Assembly (NCBI RefSeq): GCF_000015045.1
Contig: NC_008609.1
Span: 3,523,501-3,587,500 of the forward strand
From: Pelobacter propionicus DSM 2379
GTDB taxonomy: Bacteria > Desulfobacterota > Desulfuromonadia > Geobacterales > Pseudopelobacteraceae
Direction of reading: 5' to 3'
Length of the DNA stretch: 64,000 nucleotides
This document shows, piece by piece, positions 10,961-18,352 of this stretch (position 1 is the first letter of the stretch; every line of letters starts with the position of its first letter). The notes under the pieces were generated by a model. That model ran no database searches, had not been told where the DNA came from, and was given only the letters and a program-made list of their open reading frames with translations. The position numbers and the translations under genes were made by a program.

Positions 10961-11248
10961 ATGAAAATCGACAACACCCCCATTACCCCGGCAGGAACAC
11001 GGGAAACAGATCAGACGAAAACCGCCGCGCGCACATCCGGTCATTCCCCTGCTCCAGACAGGACGAATGAGACAGCTTTCAGCGTCGACATATCAGCAAC
11101 AGCCGGACAGATGAGTAGCGAGGTCGCCGACGAAGACCAGGCCCGCCGGGACAAGATCGCGGCAATCAGGGCACAGCTGGCCGCGGGCAGCTACAGCATC
11201 AGCGGCAGGGATGTGGCGGAAAAGATGCTTGAGACCATCAAGGGGTAA
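10961..11248 (+). CDS. flgM: FlgM-like anti-sigma-28 factor
   Basis: Negative regulator of flagellar sigma-28 (FliA). The 95-residue protein has a polar, unstructured N-terminal half and the conserved FlgM C-terminus: R.DKIAAIRAQLAAG followed by YSISGRDVAEKMLETIK, the helices that bind FliA. Length and layout fit FlgM well. A GGAGAG lies before the ATG. It stands alone: no flagellar structural gene is in the window, so its operon context gives no support. A 122-base gap separates it from the M16 pair. Confidence 0.88.
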   Translation: MKIDNTPITPAGTRETDQTKTAARTSGHSPAPDRTNETAFSVDISATAGQMSSEVADEDQARRDKIAAIRAQLAAGSYSISGRDVAEKMLETIKG

Positions 11249-11398
11249 AAAGGAGAGTCTCGGCCATCTTTTCAGCCACGTCCCTTGCACACATCACTAC
11301 CCCGCACGTCCACGCATCAGGCACAGGTATCCCCTCTCCTGCTCTCTCCGTGTTTCCCCCCCGCCGTCTCAAGCGTAGCTCCAATGCCAGACGTCCCT

Positions 11399-11518
11399 TC
11401 ACCGCCCCATGCCCCCAAGCCTGTATCTCCCGTGGCATTTCAGGCAGTCGGGGCACCATAGCGAGAGCACCAGGCTCTTTCGCCGTAATCAGCTGTTTTT
11501 CCAAAGTGTTTTCAGCAT
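11399..11518 (-). other. Short frame with in-frame TGA and CPDCLKC motif
   Basis: It begins with an ATG overlapping the previous stop and reads MLKTLWKNS, then TGA at 11489-11491. In the same frame it continues through LWCPDCLKCHGRYRLG to a TGA at 11399. A small hairpin (AGAGC/GCTCT) lies just after the internal TGA. Either the gene is broken, or the TGA could encode selenocysteine. I consider breakage more likely. Confidence 0.25.
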
Positions 11519-11697
11519 GCAGCCGCTTTTTCAAGGTTCAAACACTCTTCCGCTGGACAGGTATCCCATGGGGCCTGCGAACCTGACACTGTCTCCCGGT
11601 TTTCCGGACACCTGCAGTTCATACAGGTACGAATCGGGGCGAAGCCACAGATCAGGCGACTCGCGGCCAAGCGCAGGTCTGCTATAGTAGTAGGCAT
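11512..11697 (-). CDS. Possible small cysteine-rich protein
   Basis: A 61-residue minus-strand ORF starting MPTTIADLRLAASRL with GGAGAA 8 bases before the ATG. It holds eight or so cysteines grouped as CMNCRC, DTCPAEEC and a terminal AAAC, a spacing that could bind zinc or iron. I do not recognise the family. The stop overlaps the ATG of a second short frame (ATGCTGA), in which the Cys-x2-Cys-x2-Cys pattern WCPDCLKCH appears after an in-frame TGA. It could be a real small metal-binding protein, or the remains of a longer gene broken into frames. Confidence 0.4.
   Translation of the reverse strand: MPTTIADLRLAASRLICGFAPIRTCMNCRCPENRETVSGSQAPWDTCPAEECLNLEKAAAC
11680..11688 (+). promoter_or_regulatory. 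Candidate extended -10 promoter for the mrp operon
   Basis: TGCTATAGT matches an extended -10 (TG-n-TATAGT, 5 of 6 to TATAAT) about 120 bases before mrpA. No good -35 is visible 17 bases upstream, as is usual for extended -10 promoters. Confidence 0.4.
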
Positions 11698-11808
11698 TTG
11701 CTGTTCTCCACGCATCGGAATCCTCTCAGCCATTTTGACGAAACACCGCCCGGCACGACGCGAGCGAGGGTCGACAGCCTTGAACCACCAACACCGAGGG
11801 AGAACCTC

Positions 11809-14112
11809 ATGTCCATGCTGGCTGCTCTGCTGACATCTTTCGGGACGGCTCTTCTCGCCCCACTGCTGCATCAGCTCATCCCCCGTCGGGCCGGATGGCT
11901 GTGGGGGCTCCCGCCGCTGGCCCTGTTCTGCTTTTTCCTGGCTCGGACCGGACCAGCGGCATCGGGCGCGGTGCAGCAGGAGAGCTACGCCTGGATTCCC
12001 TCCTTGGGAGTCACCTGTATCCTGGCCATGGACAGCCTCAGCATCCTGTTCGCCTTGCTGATCAGCGGCATCGGCACCATTGTGCTGATCTATGCTTCTT
12101 CGTACCTGCGCCACCATCGCCATCTGGGCCGATTTTACGGCCTGATCCTGGCGTTCATGGCAGCCATGCTCGGAACCGTGCTGGCGGGAGACCTGCTGAC
12201 CCTCTTCATGTTCTGGGAACTGACCGGCTTCTGCTCTTTCATGCTGATCGGCTTCGAGCACGAAAACAGGGCTTCACGCGACGCCGCGCTCCAGGCACTG
12301 CTGGTCACCGGCGCCGGGGGACTGGCCCTGCTGGCAGGGATAGTCCTGATGGGGCGGGCCACGGGGAGCATGGATCTGAAAACCATTCTGGCCAGCGGAG
12401 ACGTGCTGCGAGCCCATCCCCATTACCTGGCCATGCTGCTGCTGATACTGAGCGGTGCGTTTACCAAGTCGGCCCAGTTCCCCTTCCATTTCTGGCTCCC
12501 GGGCGCCATGGCCGCACCTACCCCGGTCAGCGCCTATCTGCACTCGGCCACCATGGTCAAACTGGGAATCTATCTGCTGGCGCGCCTTGCGCCGGTAGTG
12601 GGCGGCACCAAAGAGTGGTTCGTCTGCCTGACCCTGGTCGGAGCCACGACCATGCTGCTGGGAGGGGCAACAGCCATTCTCCGCGACGACCTGAAGCAGA
12701 TCCTGGCCTGGTCCACCGTCAGCGCCCTGGGTACCCTGACCTTGCTGCTGGGATTGGGAACCCCGCTGGCCGTCACGACCGCCATGCTCCTGCTGCCGGT
12801 GCACGCCCTGTACAAAAGCGCCCTGTTTCTGGCTGCCGGGGCAGTAGACCATTCCGTCGGAAGCCGGGCCATATCCCGCCTGGGGGGACTGGCCGGAAGC
12901 ATCCCCTGGGTGGCGGCGGGCGCGCTCATTGCAGCACTGTCCATGGCCGGACTGCCCCCTCTGGCCGGTTTCATCGCCAAGGAGCTGCTCTATGAAACGA
13001 CGCTCCAAGCTCCCCTCTGGCCGGTGCTGACCACAGCTTTCATGACAACCGCAAACGCCCTGGCAATCGTGGCAGCGCTAATGGCCGGCTATGCCCCCTT
13101 TTTCGGCAAACGGAAAGAGCCGGGCCCGCCCCCCCACCGGGTGGAGGCGCATCTCTGGCTCCCCGTACTTGTCCCTGCCCTGGCCGGCCTTCTGATCGGG
13201 CTGTTTCCCGCTCCGTTCGGGCACTGGCTGGTGGCGCCGGCGGTGGAAACGACGCTCGCCACCCCTGTTCCCGTTGCACTGGCCCTCTGGCACGGAATCA
13301 ACCCGCCCCTCGTGCTCAGCCTGCTCACCCTGGTTGCGGGCCTTGCCATTGCCGTCGGCCGCATCCCGCTCATAAAACGGCTGCCGTCGCTGGACGGCAC
13401 CAAGCTGTGGGGACCGGAACAGCTGTACGCACGAATGCTCGAAGGCCTGCCCAGGCTCGCTGCTGTCCTGACAGCGTCTCTGCAGAACGGTCGTCTGCGT
13501 CACTACCTCATGACCGTAGTGGGGGGCGCGGTCGGCCTGATGTGCCTTGCACTCATCTCAGGGCCGGCCTCCCTGCCCACACCGCAACGTCCCGACGGCG
13601 GGCTCCACGAATGGCTGACCGCAGCCGTCATTCTGGGAGGCGCCCTGATGGCGGCCACCACAAGATCGCGCTTGGCCGCCGTGGCTGCCCTCGGCACGGT
13701 GGGGTACGGCGTAGCCCTGATCTACATCATCTTCGGAGCACCGGACTTGGCAATGACCCAGTTCTGCATCGAGACACTCTCTATCATCATGTTCGTACTG
13801 GTTCTGTACCGCTTGCCCCGCTTCACTCCCCTCTCTTCACCCCTGTCCCGCCTGCGGGATTTGCTGGTGTCCCTCTCCATCGGCTGCGCCATGGGCCTGC
13901 TGGTACTGATGGCGGTCTCCCGGCCGATGTTCCCCCACATCGGCGACTGGTTCCTCCGGCAAAGCTTGCCCGCTGGACATGGACGGAACGTGGTCAACGT
14001 CATCCTGGTGGATTTCCGTGCCCTGGATACGCTGGGAGAAATCACCGTCCTGGCGGTAGCGGCCCTGGGGGTATACGGATTGCTGAAGAAACGGTCCGGG
14101 GAGGATAGCTAA
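11809..14112 (+). CDS. mrpA: Mrp-type Na+/H+ antiporter subunit A
   Basis: Large membrane subunit of the multisubunit Mrp cation/proton antiporter, homologous to complex I NuoL. The 767-residue product from the ATG at 11809 (preceded by GAGGGAGAA) has the proton-translocation region [17 protein letters not shown] (about 235-251), many transmembrane spans, and the extra C-terminal MrpB-like part ([20 protein letters not shown] near 640, then [15 protein letters not shown]) that separates MrpA from MrpD. The reading frame is open 111 bases further upstream, but that stretch lacks membrane character. It is the first gene of a complete seven-gene mrp operon; mrpB starts 2 bases after the stop. 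Confidence 0.93.
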   Translation: MSMLAALLTSFGTALLAPLLHQLIPRRAGWLWGLPPLALFCFFLARTGPAASGAVQQESYAWIPSLGVTCILAMDSLSILFALLISGIGTIVLIYASSYLRHHRHLGRFYGLILAFMAAMLGTVLAGDLLTLFMFWELTGFCSFMLIGFEHENRASRDAALQALLVTGAGGLALLAGIVLMGRATGSMDLKTILASGDVLRAHPHYLAMLLLILSGAFTKSAQFPFHFWLPGAMAAPTPVSAYLHSATMVKLGIYLLARLAPVVGGTKEWFVCLTLVGATTMLLGGATAILRDDLKQILAWSTVSALGTLTLLLGLGTPLAVTTAMLLLPVHALYKSALFLAAGAVDHSVGSRAISRLGGLAGSIPWVAAGALIAALSMAGLPPLAGFIAKELLYETTLQAPLWPVLTTAFMTTANALAIVAALMAGYAPFFGKRKEPGPPPHRVEAHLWLPVLVPALAGLLIGLFPAPFGHWLVAPAVETTLATPVPVALALWHGINPPLVLSLLTLVAGLAIAVGRIPLIKRLPSLDGTKLWGPEQLYARMLEGLPRLAAVLTASLQNGRLRHYLMTVVGGAVGLMCLALISGPASLPTPQRPDGGLHEWLTAAVILGGALMAATTRSRLAAVAALGTVGYGVALIYIIFGAPDLAMTQFCIETLSIIMFVLVLYRLPRFTPLSSPLSRLRDLLVSLSIGCAMGLLVLMAVSRPMFPHIGDWFLRQSLPAGHGRNVVNVILVDFRALDTLGEITVLAVAALGVYGLLKKRSGEDS

Positions 14113-14114
14113 CC

Positions 14115-14522
14115 ATGTATTCCCTGATCCTTGCCACCGCCATACGGATCCTGCTACCACTGATGCTGCTGTTCTCCCTCTTCCTGCTGCTGCGGGGGCA
14201 CAACGAGCCTGGGGGGGGCTTCGCGGGAGGACTGGTGGCGGCGGCCGCCTTCGCGCTCTACAGTCTGGCCCACGGGGAGCAGGAGGGACGCCGGCTGCTG
14301 CGGGTGGATCCCCTCCGGCTGGTCGCAACGGGTCTGCTGATGGCGCTGGCGAGCGGACTGCTCTCGCTCCCCATGGGGCTTCCCTTTCTCACCGCCGCCT
14401 GGAGCAGCGTGCCGGTTCCGGGTATCGGCCACGTCGGCACACCGCTCCTGTTCGACGCAGGAGTGTATGTACTGGTCGTTGGGATTGCCCTTTTGATTAT
14501 CTTCACGCTGATGGAGGAGTGA
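14115..14522 (+). CDS. mrpB: Mrp-type Na+/H+ antiporter subunit B
   Basis: A 135-residue membrane protein of the MnhB family (PF04039). The family signature is the [14 protein letters not shown] loop after the first helix (residues 27-40), and four transmembrane spans are visible. Its ATG follows the mrpA stop by 2 bases, and its stop abuts the mrpC ATG. It forms part of the MrpA-side module. Confidence 0.93.
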   Translation: MYSLILATAIRILLPLMLLFSLFLLLRGHNEPGGGFAGGLVAAAAFALYSLAHGEQEGRRLLRVDPLRLVATGLLMALASGLLSLPMGLPFLTAAWSSVPVPGIGHVGTPLLFDAGVYVLVVGIALLIIFTLMEE

Positions 14523-14894
14523 ATGGAAAGCGTACTGGCGGTGGTCATTGCCGGACTGTACACCACGGGCATGTACCTGATGGTGCGGCGGAGCATCGTC
14601 AAGATGGTCTTCGGTCTGGCCCTGCTGGGAAACGCAGCCAACCTGCTGATTTTCACCGTGGGAAGACTGACCCGTGGCAGACCTCCCCATATTCCGCTGG
14701 AAGAAATTGCTCCGCTGACGCCCGTCGCCGACCCCGTTCCCCAGGCCCTGATCCTGACCGCCATCGTGATCGGCTTCGGGGTGCAGGCATTTGCTCTGGT
14801 ACTGATCAAACGGGTCTACCAGACGGTGGGAAGCGACGACCAGGACGAAATGATCACGGAAAACCGGGTGTCGGAGAAGAAGCTCCATGAATAA
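14523..14894 (+). CDS. mrpC: Mrp-type Na+/H+ antiporter subunit C
   Basis: A 123-residue NuoK-like subunit with three transmembrane helices. It has the family stretch [21 protein letters not shown] (reading from residue 21), and [20 protein letters not shown], which carries the NuoK-type PQALxLTAIVI signature. The start directly follows the mrpB stop codon. The end overlaps mrpD by 8 bases, so expression is coupled. Confidence 0.93.
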   Translation: MESVLAVVIAGLYTTGMYLMVRRSIVKMVFGLALLGNAANLLIFTVGRLTRGRPPHIPLEEIAPLTPVADPVPQALILTAIVIGFGVQAFALVLIKRVYQTVGSDDQDEMITENRVSEKKLHE

Positions 14895-16389
14895 CCTGCT
14901 CTTTGTACCGCTGTTGATCCCGCTTGCCACCGCGACCGCGGGACTCCTGGCCTGGAGAAGGAGGAACCTGCAACGCATGCTGGGGGTCTGCGGAACGACA
15001 TCCCTGCTGGTGGCCGGCTTGTGCCTACTGACGCAGGTGCGCGGAAAGGGGATTCTGAGCGTCCAGGCGGGAAACTGGCCGGCTCCCTTCGGCATTACCC
15101 TGGTCGCCGACAGTTTCAGCGCCCTGATGATAGCCGCAACCGGCTTCATGGGACTGGCCGTATCGGTCTATTCGTTGACCGACGCGGATGCAGGCCAGGA
15201 ATCGCTCGGTTACCACCCCCTGCTGCAGGTCCTCCTGCTGGGGGTCTGCGGTTCGTTTCTCACCGCTGATCTCTTCAACCTCTATGTCTGGTTCGAGGTG
15301 CTGATGATCTCTTCCTTCGTGCTGCTGGCCCTGGGGGGGCGCAGGGAACAGATCGAGGGCGCCATCAAGTATGTAGCCCTCAACCTGACCGCTTCGGCCT
15401 TCTTTCTGGCAGGAATCGGCCTGCTCTACGGCGTAACCGGCACCCTCAACATGGCCCATGTGGCGGTTCAGTTGCGCGAAACGGAACATACTGGCACCGT
15501 ACCGATCATAGCGGCCCTGCTCTTCAGCGCCTTTGGCGTCAAGGCGGCGGTCTTTCCGTTTCATTTCTGGCTGCCCGCCTCCTACCACACCGCGCCGATT
15601 GCGGTGACGACCCTTTTCTCGGCGCTGCTTTCAAAAGTCGGTATCTATGTTCTGATCAGGATATTCACCCTGATCTTCGTTCAGGAGGCAATTGCCGGTC
15701 AGGCCATCATACTGACGGCAGCGGGCCTGACCATGCTGATCGGAGTTCTGGGCGCCATGGTTCAGTACGAGATGCGGCGCCTGCTGTCGTTTCATATCGT
15801 GAGCCAGATCGGGTACCTGCTGATGGGGCTGGGCCTCATGACACCGCTGGCTCTGGCCGGCACCATATTCTTCATGGCCCACATCATCGCCGCGAAATCC
15901 GCTCTCTTTTTGACAACGGGCATCGTGGCCCGCCTGACAGGCAGCAGCGAACTGCCCCGCTCCGGCGGCCTGTACCATCAGCGGCCGTTTCTGGCGGCGA
16001 TCTTCCTGCTGCCGGCGCTTTCCATGGCCGGATTGCCGCCGCTGTCCGGATTCTGGGCCAAACTGGCCCTGATAACGGCAAGCCTGGGCCATGGGCACTA
16101 CCTGCTGACCCTGGTGGCCCTGCTGGTAAGCCTCATGACGCTGTTCTCCATGACCAAGATCTGGAATGAGGCTTTCTGGAAGACACGTCCTCCCGGGGAG
16201 GAAACGGATCCGCGCCCCATGCCCGTTCTCTCCAGCGTGCAGTTGTACGCACCGGCCCTGGCATTGGCGCTGGTATCGGTGACGATGGGACTGGGCGCCG
16301 AACCGTTCTTCCGGCTGGCACTTGTTGCCGCCGGCCAGTTGCTGGAACCAGCCGGCTATATCACCGCCGTCCTGGGGGTGCGACCGTGA
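14887..16389 (+). CDS. mrpD: Mrp-type Na+/H+ antiporter subunit D
   Basis: A 500-residue NuoM/N-like proton-pumping subunit. The core motif [15 protein letters not shown] (about residues 219-233) precedes [16 protein letters not shown], containing the lysine of the proton path. About fourteen transmembrane spans are visible. Unlike mrpA it ends without the MrpB-like C-terminal extension, which identifies it as subunit D. It overlaps mrpC by 8 and mrpE by 4 bases. Confidence 0.94.
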   Translation: MNNLLFVPLLIPLATATAGLLAWRRRNLQRMLGVCGTTSLLVAGLCLLTQVRGKGILSVQAGNWPAPFGITLVADSFSALMIAATGFMGLAVSVYSLTDADAGQESLGYHPLLQVLLLGVCGSFLTADLFNLYVWFEVLMISSFVLLALGGRREQIEGAIKYVALNLTASAFFLAGIGLLYGVTGTLNMAHVAVQLRETEHTGTVPIIAALLFSAFGVKAAVFPFHFWLPASYHTAPIAVTTLFSALLSKVGIYVLIRIFTLIFVQEAIAGQAIILTAAGLTMLIGVLGAMVQYEMRRLLSFHIVSQIGYLLMGLGLMTPLALAGTIFFMAHIIAAKSALFLTTGIVARLTGSSELPRSGGLYHQRPFLAAIFLLPALSMAGLPPLSGFWAKLALITASLGHGHYLLTLVALLVSLMTLFSMTKIWNEAFWKTRPPGEETDPRPMPVLSSVQLYAPALALALVSVTMGLGAEPFFRLALVAAGQLLEPAGYITAVLGVRP

Positions 16390-16859
16390 CCGTTTTTCTG
16401 GCCAACATCCTGCTGGGGCTGGCCTGGATGGCCCTGACCGGCTCCTTCAGCGTCGGAGGGCTGTTTACCGGCCTCTGCTTCGGCCTGTGCGTACTCTGGA
16501 TCGGCCGTCAGGACCAGAATTCGGCGGACTACCGGAGGAAGCTGCTGGCAATTGCCGGCTTCGTTATTTTTTTCCTGCGCGAACTGGTAATCGCCAACCT
16601 GCGGGTGGCCCACGACGTGCTGACTCCGCGCCACCACATGACCCCCGGCATCGTGGCGGTCCCCCTCGACCTGGAGAGCGACCCGCAGATCACCCTGCTG
16701 GCGACCCTAATAACCCTGACGCCGGGGACCCTGAGCCTGAGCGTCTCAGACGACCGGCGGACGCTCTACGTGCACGCCATGTACGTCGATGATCCGGCAG
16801 ACCTGGTGAGAGAAATCAAAAACGGCTTTGAAAGGCGTGTTATGGAGGTATTCCGATGA
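16386..16859 (+). CDS. mrpE: Mrp-type Na+/H+ antiporter subunit E
   Basis: A 157-residue MnhE-family subunit (PF01899) with two N-terminal hydrophobic spans and a cytosolic C-terminal domain. Typical features are the ELVIANLRVAHDVL stretch (around 69-82) and the ITLTPGTLSLSVS strand. It starts with GTG overlapping the mrpD stop (GTGA) and ends with a 4-base overlap with mrpF. Confidence 0.92.
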   Translation: MTVFLANILLGLAWMALTGSFSVGGLFTGLCFGLCVLWIGRQDQNSADYRRKLLAIAGFVIFFLRELVIANLRVAHDVLTPRHHMTPGIVAVPLDLESDPQITLLATLITLTPGTLSLSVSDDRRTLYVHAMYVDDPADLVREIKNGFERRVMEVFR

Positions 16860-17131
16860 CCCTGAGCGACGGCGTCACCCTGATTATCCTGCCCCTGCTG
16901 GGGGCCGGGCTATTGATCTCCTTTTACCGGGTCGTCCGAGGTCCGAGTCTGCCGGACCGGGTAGTGGCCCTGGACCTGATGGCAACCGTCATCATTTCCA
17001 TCTCCGCCGTCTATTCCGTGGCAAGCAACGAGCCATCCTACCTGGACGCGGCAGTTGTGCTGGCCCTGATAACCTTCCTGGGAACCGTGGCATTCGCCTA
17101 CTATCTGAACAGGAGCAGCAGCAATGCATGA
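16856..17131 (+). CDS. mrpF: Mrp-type Na+/H+ antiporter subunit F
   Basis: A 91-residue MnhF-family subunit (PF04066) with three transmembrane helices. The recognised loop RGPSLPDRVVALDL (residues 30-43) follows the first helix. The ATG overlaps the mrpE stop (ATGA), and the last codons overlap mrpG by 8 bases. Confidence 0.92.
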   Translation: MTLSDGVTLIILPLLGAGLLISFYRVVRGPSLPDRVVALDLMATVIISISAVYSVASNEPSYLDAAVVLALITFLGTVAFAYYLNRSSSNA

Positions 17132-17501
17132 GAACATCGTCGTCTTTATAATGGGGGCGGGCACCTTTTTCATCCTGGTGGCAGCCATTGGGGTAGTCCG
17201 GATGCCTGACATCTACATGCGCCTCTCAGCCGCATCCAAGGCATCCACCCTGGGGGCGAGCTTCATCCTGGCGGCGGTCGCGCTTTTCTTTGACAGCACG
17301 CCCGTCTCGGGAAAAGTAATCGCCATCATTTCCTTCACCCTGCTGACCGCGCCGATCGCGGCCCACATGCTGGGGCGGGCAGCCTATCTCAGCGGCACAC
17401 CGCTCTGGGAAAAAAGCGTGTGCGACGAACTGGGAGCAGCAGGAGAATGGGACAGGAGGGTGAAGGAAGGGTGCTCGGCAAGCGGAGACAAACATGACTG
17501 A
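17124..17501 (+). CDS. mrpG: Mrp-type Na+/H+ antiporter subunit G
   Basis: A 125-residue MnhG-family subunit (PF03334). Its signature GVVRMPDIYMRLSAASKAST (residues 24-43) and three helices are clear. The C-terminal 25 residues are charged and extend past the conserved core. It overlaps mrpF and, unusually, also the following K+ channel gene by 8 bases, so the channel is read as an eighth gene of the operon. Confidence 0.92.
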   Translation: MHENIVVFIMGAGTFFILVAAIGVVRMPDIYMRLSAASKASTLGASFILAAVALFFDSTPVSGKVIAIISFTLLTAPIAAHMLGRAAYLSGTPLWEKSVCDELGAAGEWDRRVKEGCSASGDKHD

Positions 17502-18270
17502 CAAGTTCAGCGGAATACGCGAACAGCTCTACGTCATCATATTCGAGGCCGACACACGGGTAGGCAGGGCCTTTGACCTGACCCTGATCGTCTTCATCCT
17601 GCTGTCGGTACTGCTGGTGATGCTGGACAGCATACCGGAACTGCACCAGCAATGGGGTTCCTGGTTTTGGGGGGGAGAACTGCTGATTACCGTCCTCTTC
17701 AGCATCGAGTACCTGCTCAGGCTCTACTGCGCCCGCCGACCCGCACGCTATGCCTTGAGTTTCTACGGCATGGTTGACCTGCTGGCCATCATCCCCGGCT
17801 ACGCCAGCCTCTTCCTTCCCGGCCTGCACTTGCTCAGCACGGTGCGTATCCTTCGTGTGCTGCGCATCTTCCGGGTTCTCAAGATGGTCCAGTTCATGGG
17901 AGAGGGGAGCAACCTCTGGCTGGCGCTGAAACGCAGCCGCTACAAGATCACGGTCTTCCTGACCACGGTGGTGACCATCGTGGTATTCGTGGGCAGCCTG
18001 ATGTATCTGATCGAGGGGTCAGAGGGCGGTTTTACCAGCATCCCCAAAAGCATCTATTGGGCTATCGTCACCATGACCACCGTCGGCTACGGCGACATAG
18101 CTCCCAGAACGTCCTTGGGGCAGATGGTAGCATCACTGCTGATGGTGATCGGCTACGGCATTATCGCCGTACCCACCGGTATCGTCACCACCGAGATGAT
18201 GCGCCCCCCGCCCGTCGGCGGGGTATGCCCCTGCTGCGGCAGAAAGGTGGACAGGGCGGAAGAGCGGTAG
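17494..18270 (+). CDS. Voltage-gated-type potassium channel
   Basis: A 258-residue six-helix ion channel subunit. S1-S3 spans are followed by an S4-like voltage sensor with regularly spaced arginines (VRILRVLRIFRVLKMVQ, about 120-136). The pore loop TMTTVGYGD (about 194-202) contains the K+ selectivity filter, and S6 (MVASLLMVIGYGIIAVP) follows. The short cytosolic tail ends with CPCCGRK, a possible metal-binding knuckle. The start overlaps mrpG by 8 bases. Co-translation with a Na+/H+ antiporter suggests that K+ flux balances charge during antiport; this is inferred from position only. Confidence 0.9.
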   Translation: MTDKFSGIREQLYVIIFEADTRVGRAFDLTLIVFILLSVLLVMLDSIPELHQQWGSWFWGGELLITVLFSIEYLLRLYCARRPARYALSFYGMVDLLAIIPGYASLFLPGLHLLSTVRILRVLRIFRVLKMVQFMGEGSNLWLALKRSRYKITVFLTTVVTIVVFVGSLMYLIEGSEGGFTSIPKSIYWAIVTMTTVGYGDIAPRTSLGQMVASLLMVIGYGIIAVPTGIVTTEMMRPPPVGGVCPCCGRKVDRAEER

Positions 18271-18281
18271 GAAGGGAGCCA

Positions 18282-18290
18282 TGGTATACT
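18282..18290 (+). promoter_or_regulatory. Candidate extended -10 promoter before the P-type ATPase
   Basis: TGGTATACT is an extended -10 (TG-n-TATACT, 5 of 6) 12 bases after the channel stop and about 60 bases before the ATPase start. No clear -35 is seen. It would let the ATPase be expressed apart from the mrp operon. Confidence 0.4.
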
Positions 18291-18352
18291 TACCCCCTTA
18301 AGTCATCGAACAGGCCGCAACGACACCATGCGTGCGAAAGAGGAGTACAACC

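Larger units (their letters stand above)
11249..11808. other. Stretch without a firm gene between flgM and mrpA
   Basis: About 560 bases. The only coding signal seen is on the minus strand: a cysteine-rich 61-codon ORF (11512-11697) and a short coupled frame after it (11399-11518). A candidate plus-strand extended -10 (11680-11688) probably serves the mrp operon. The mrpA frame is open back to 11698, but that part is not mrpA-like. Confidence 0.5.
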
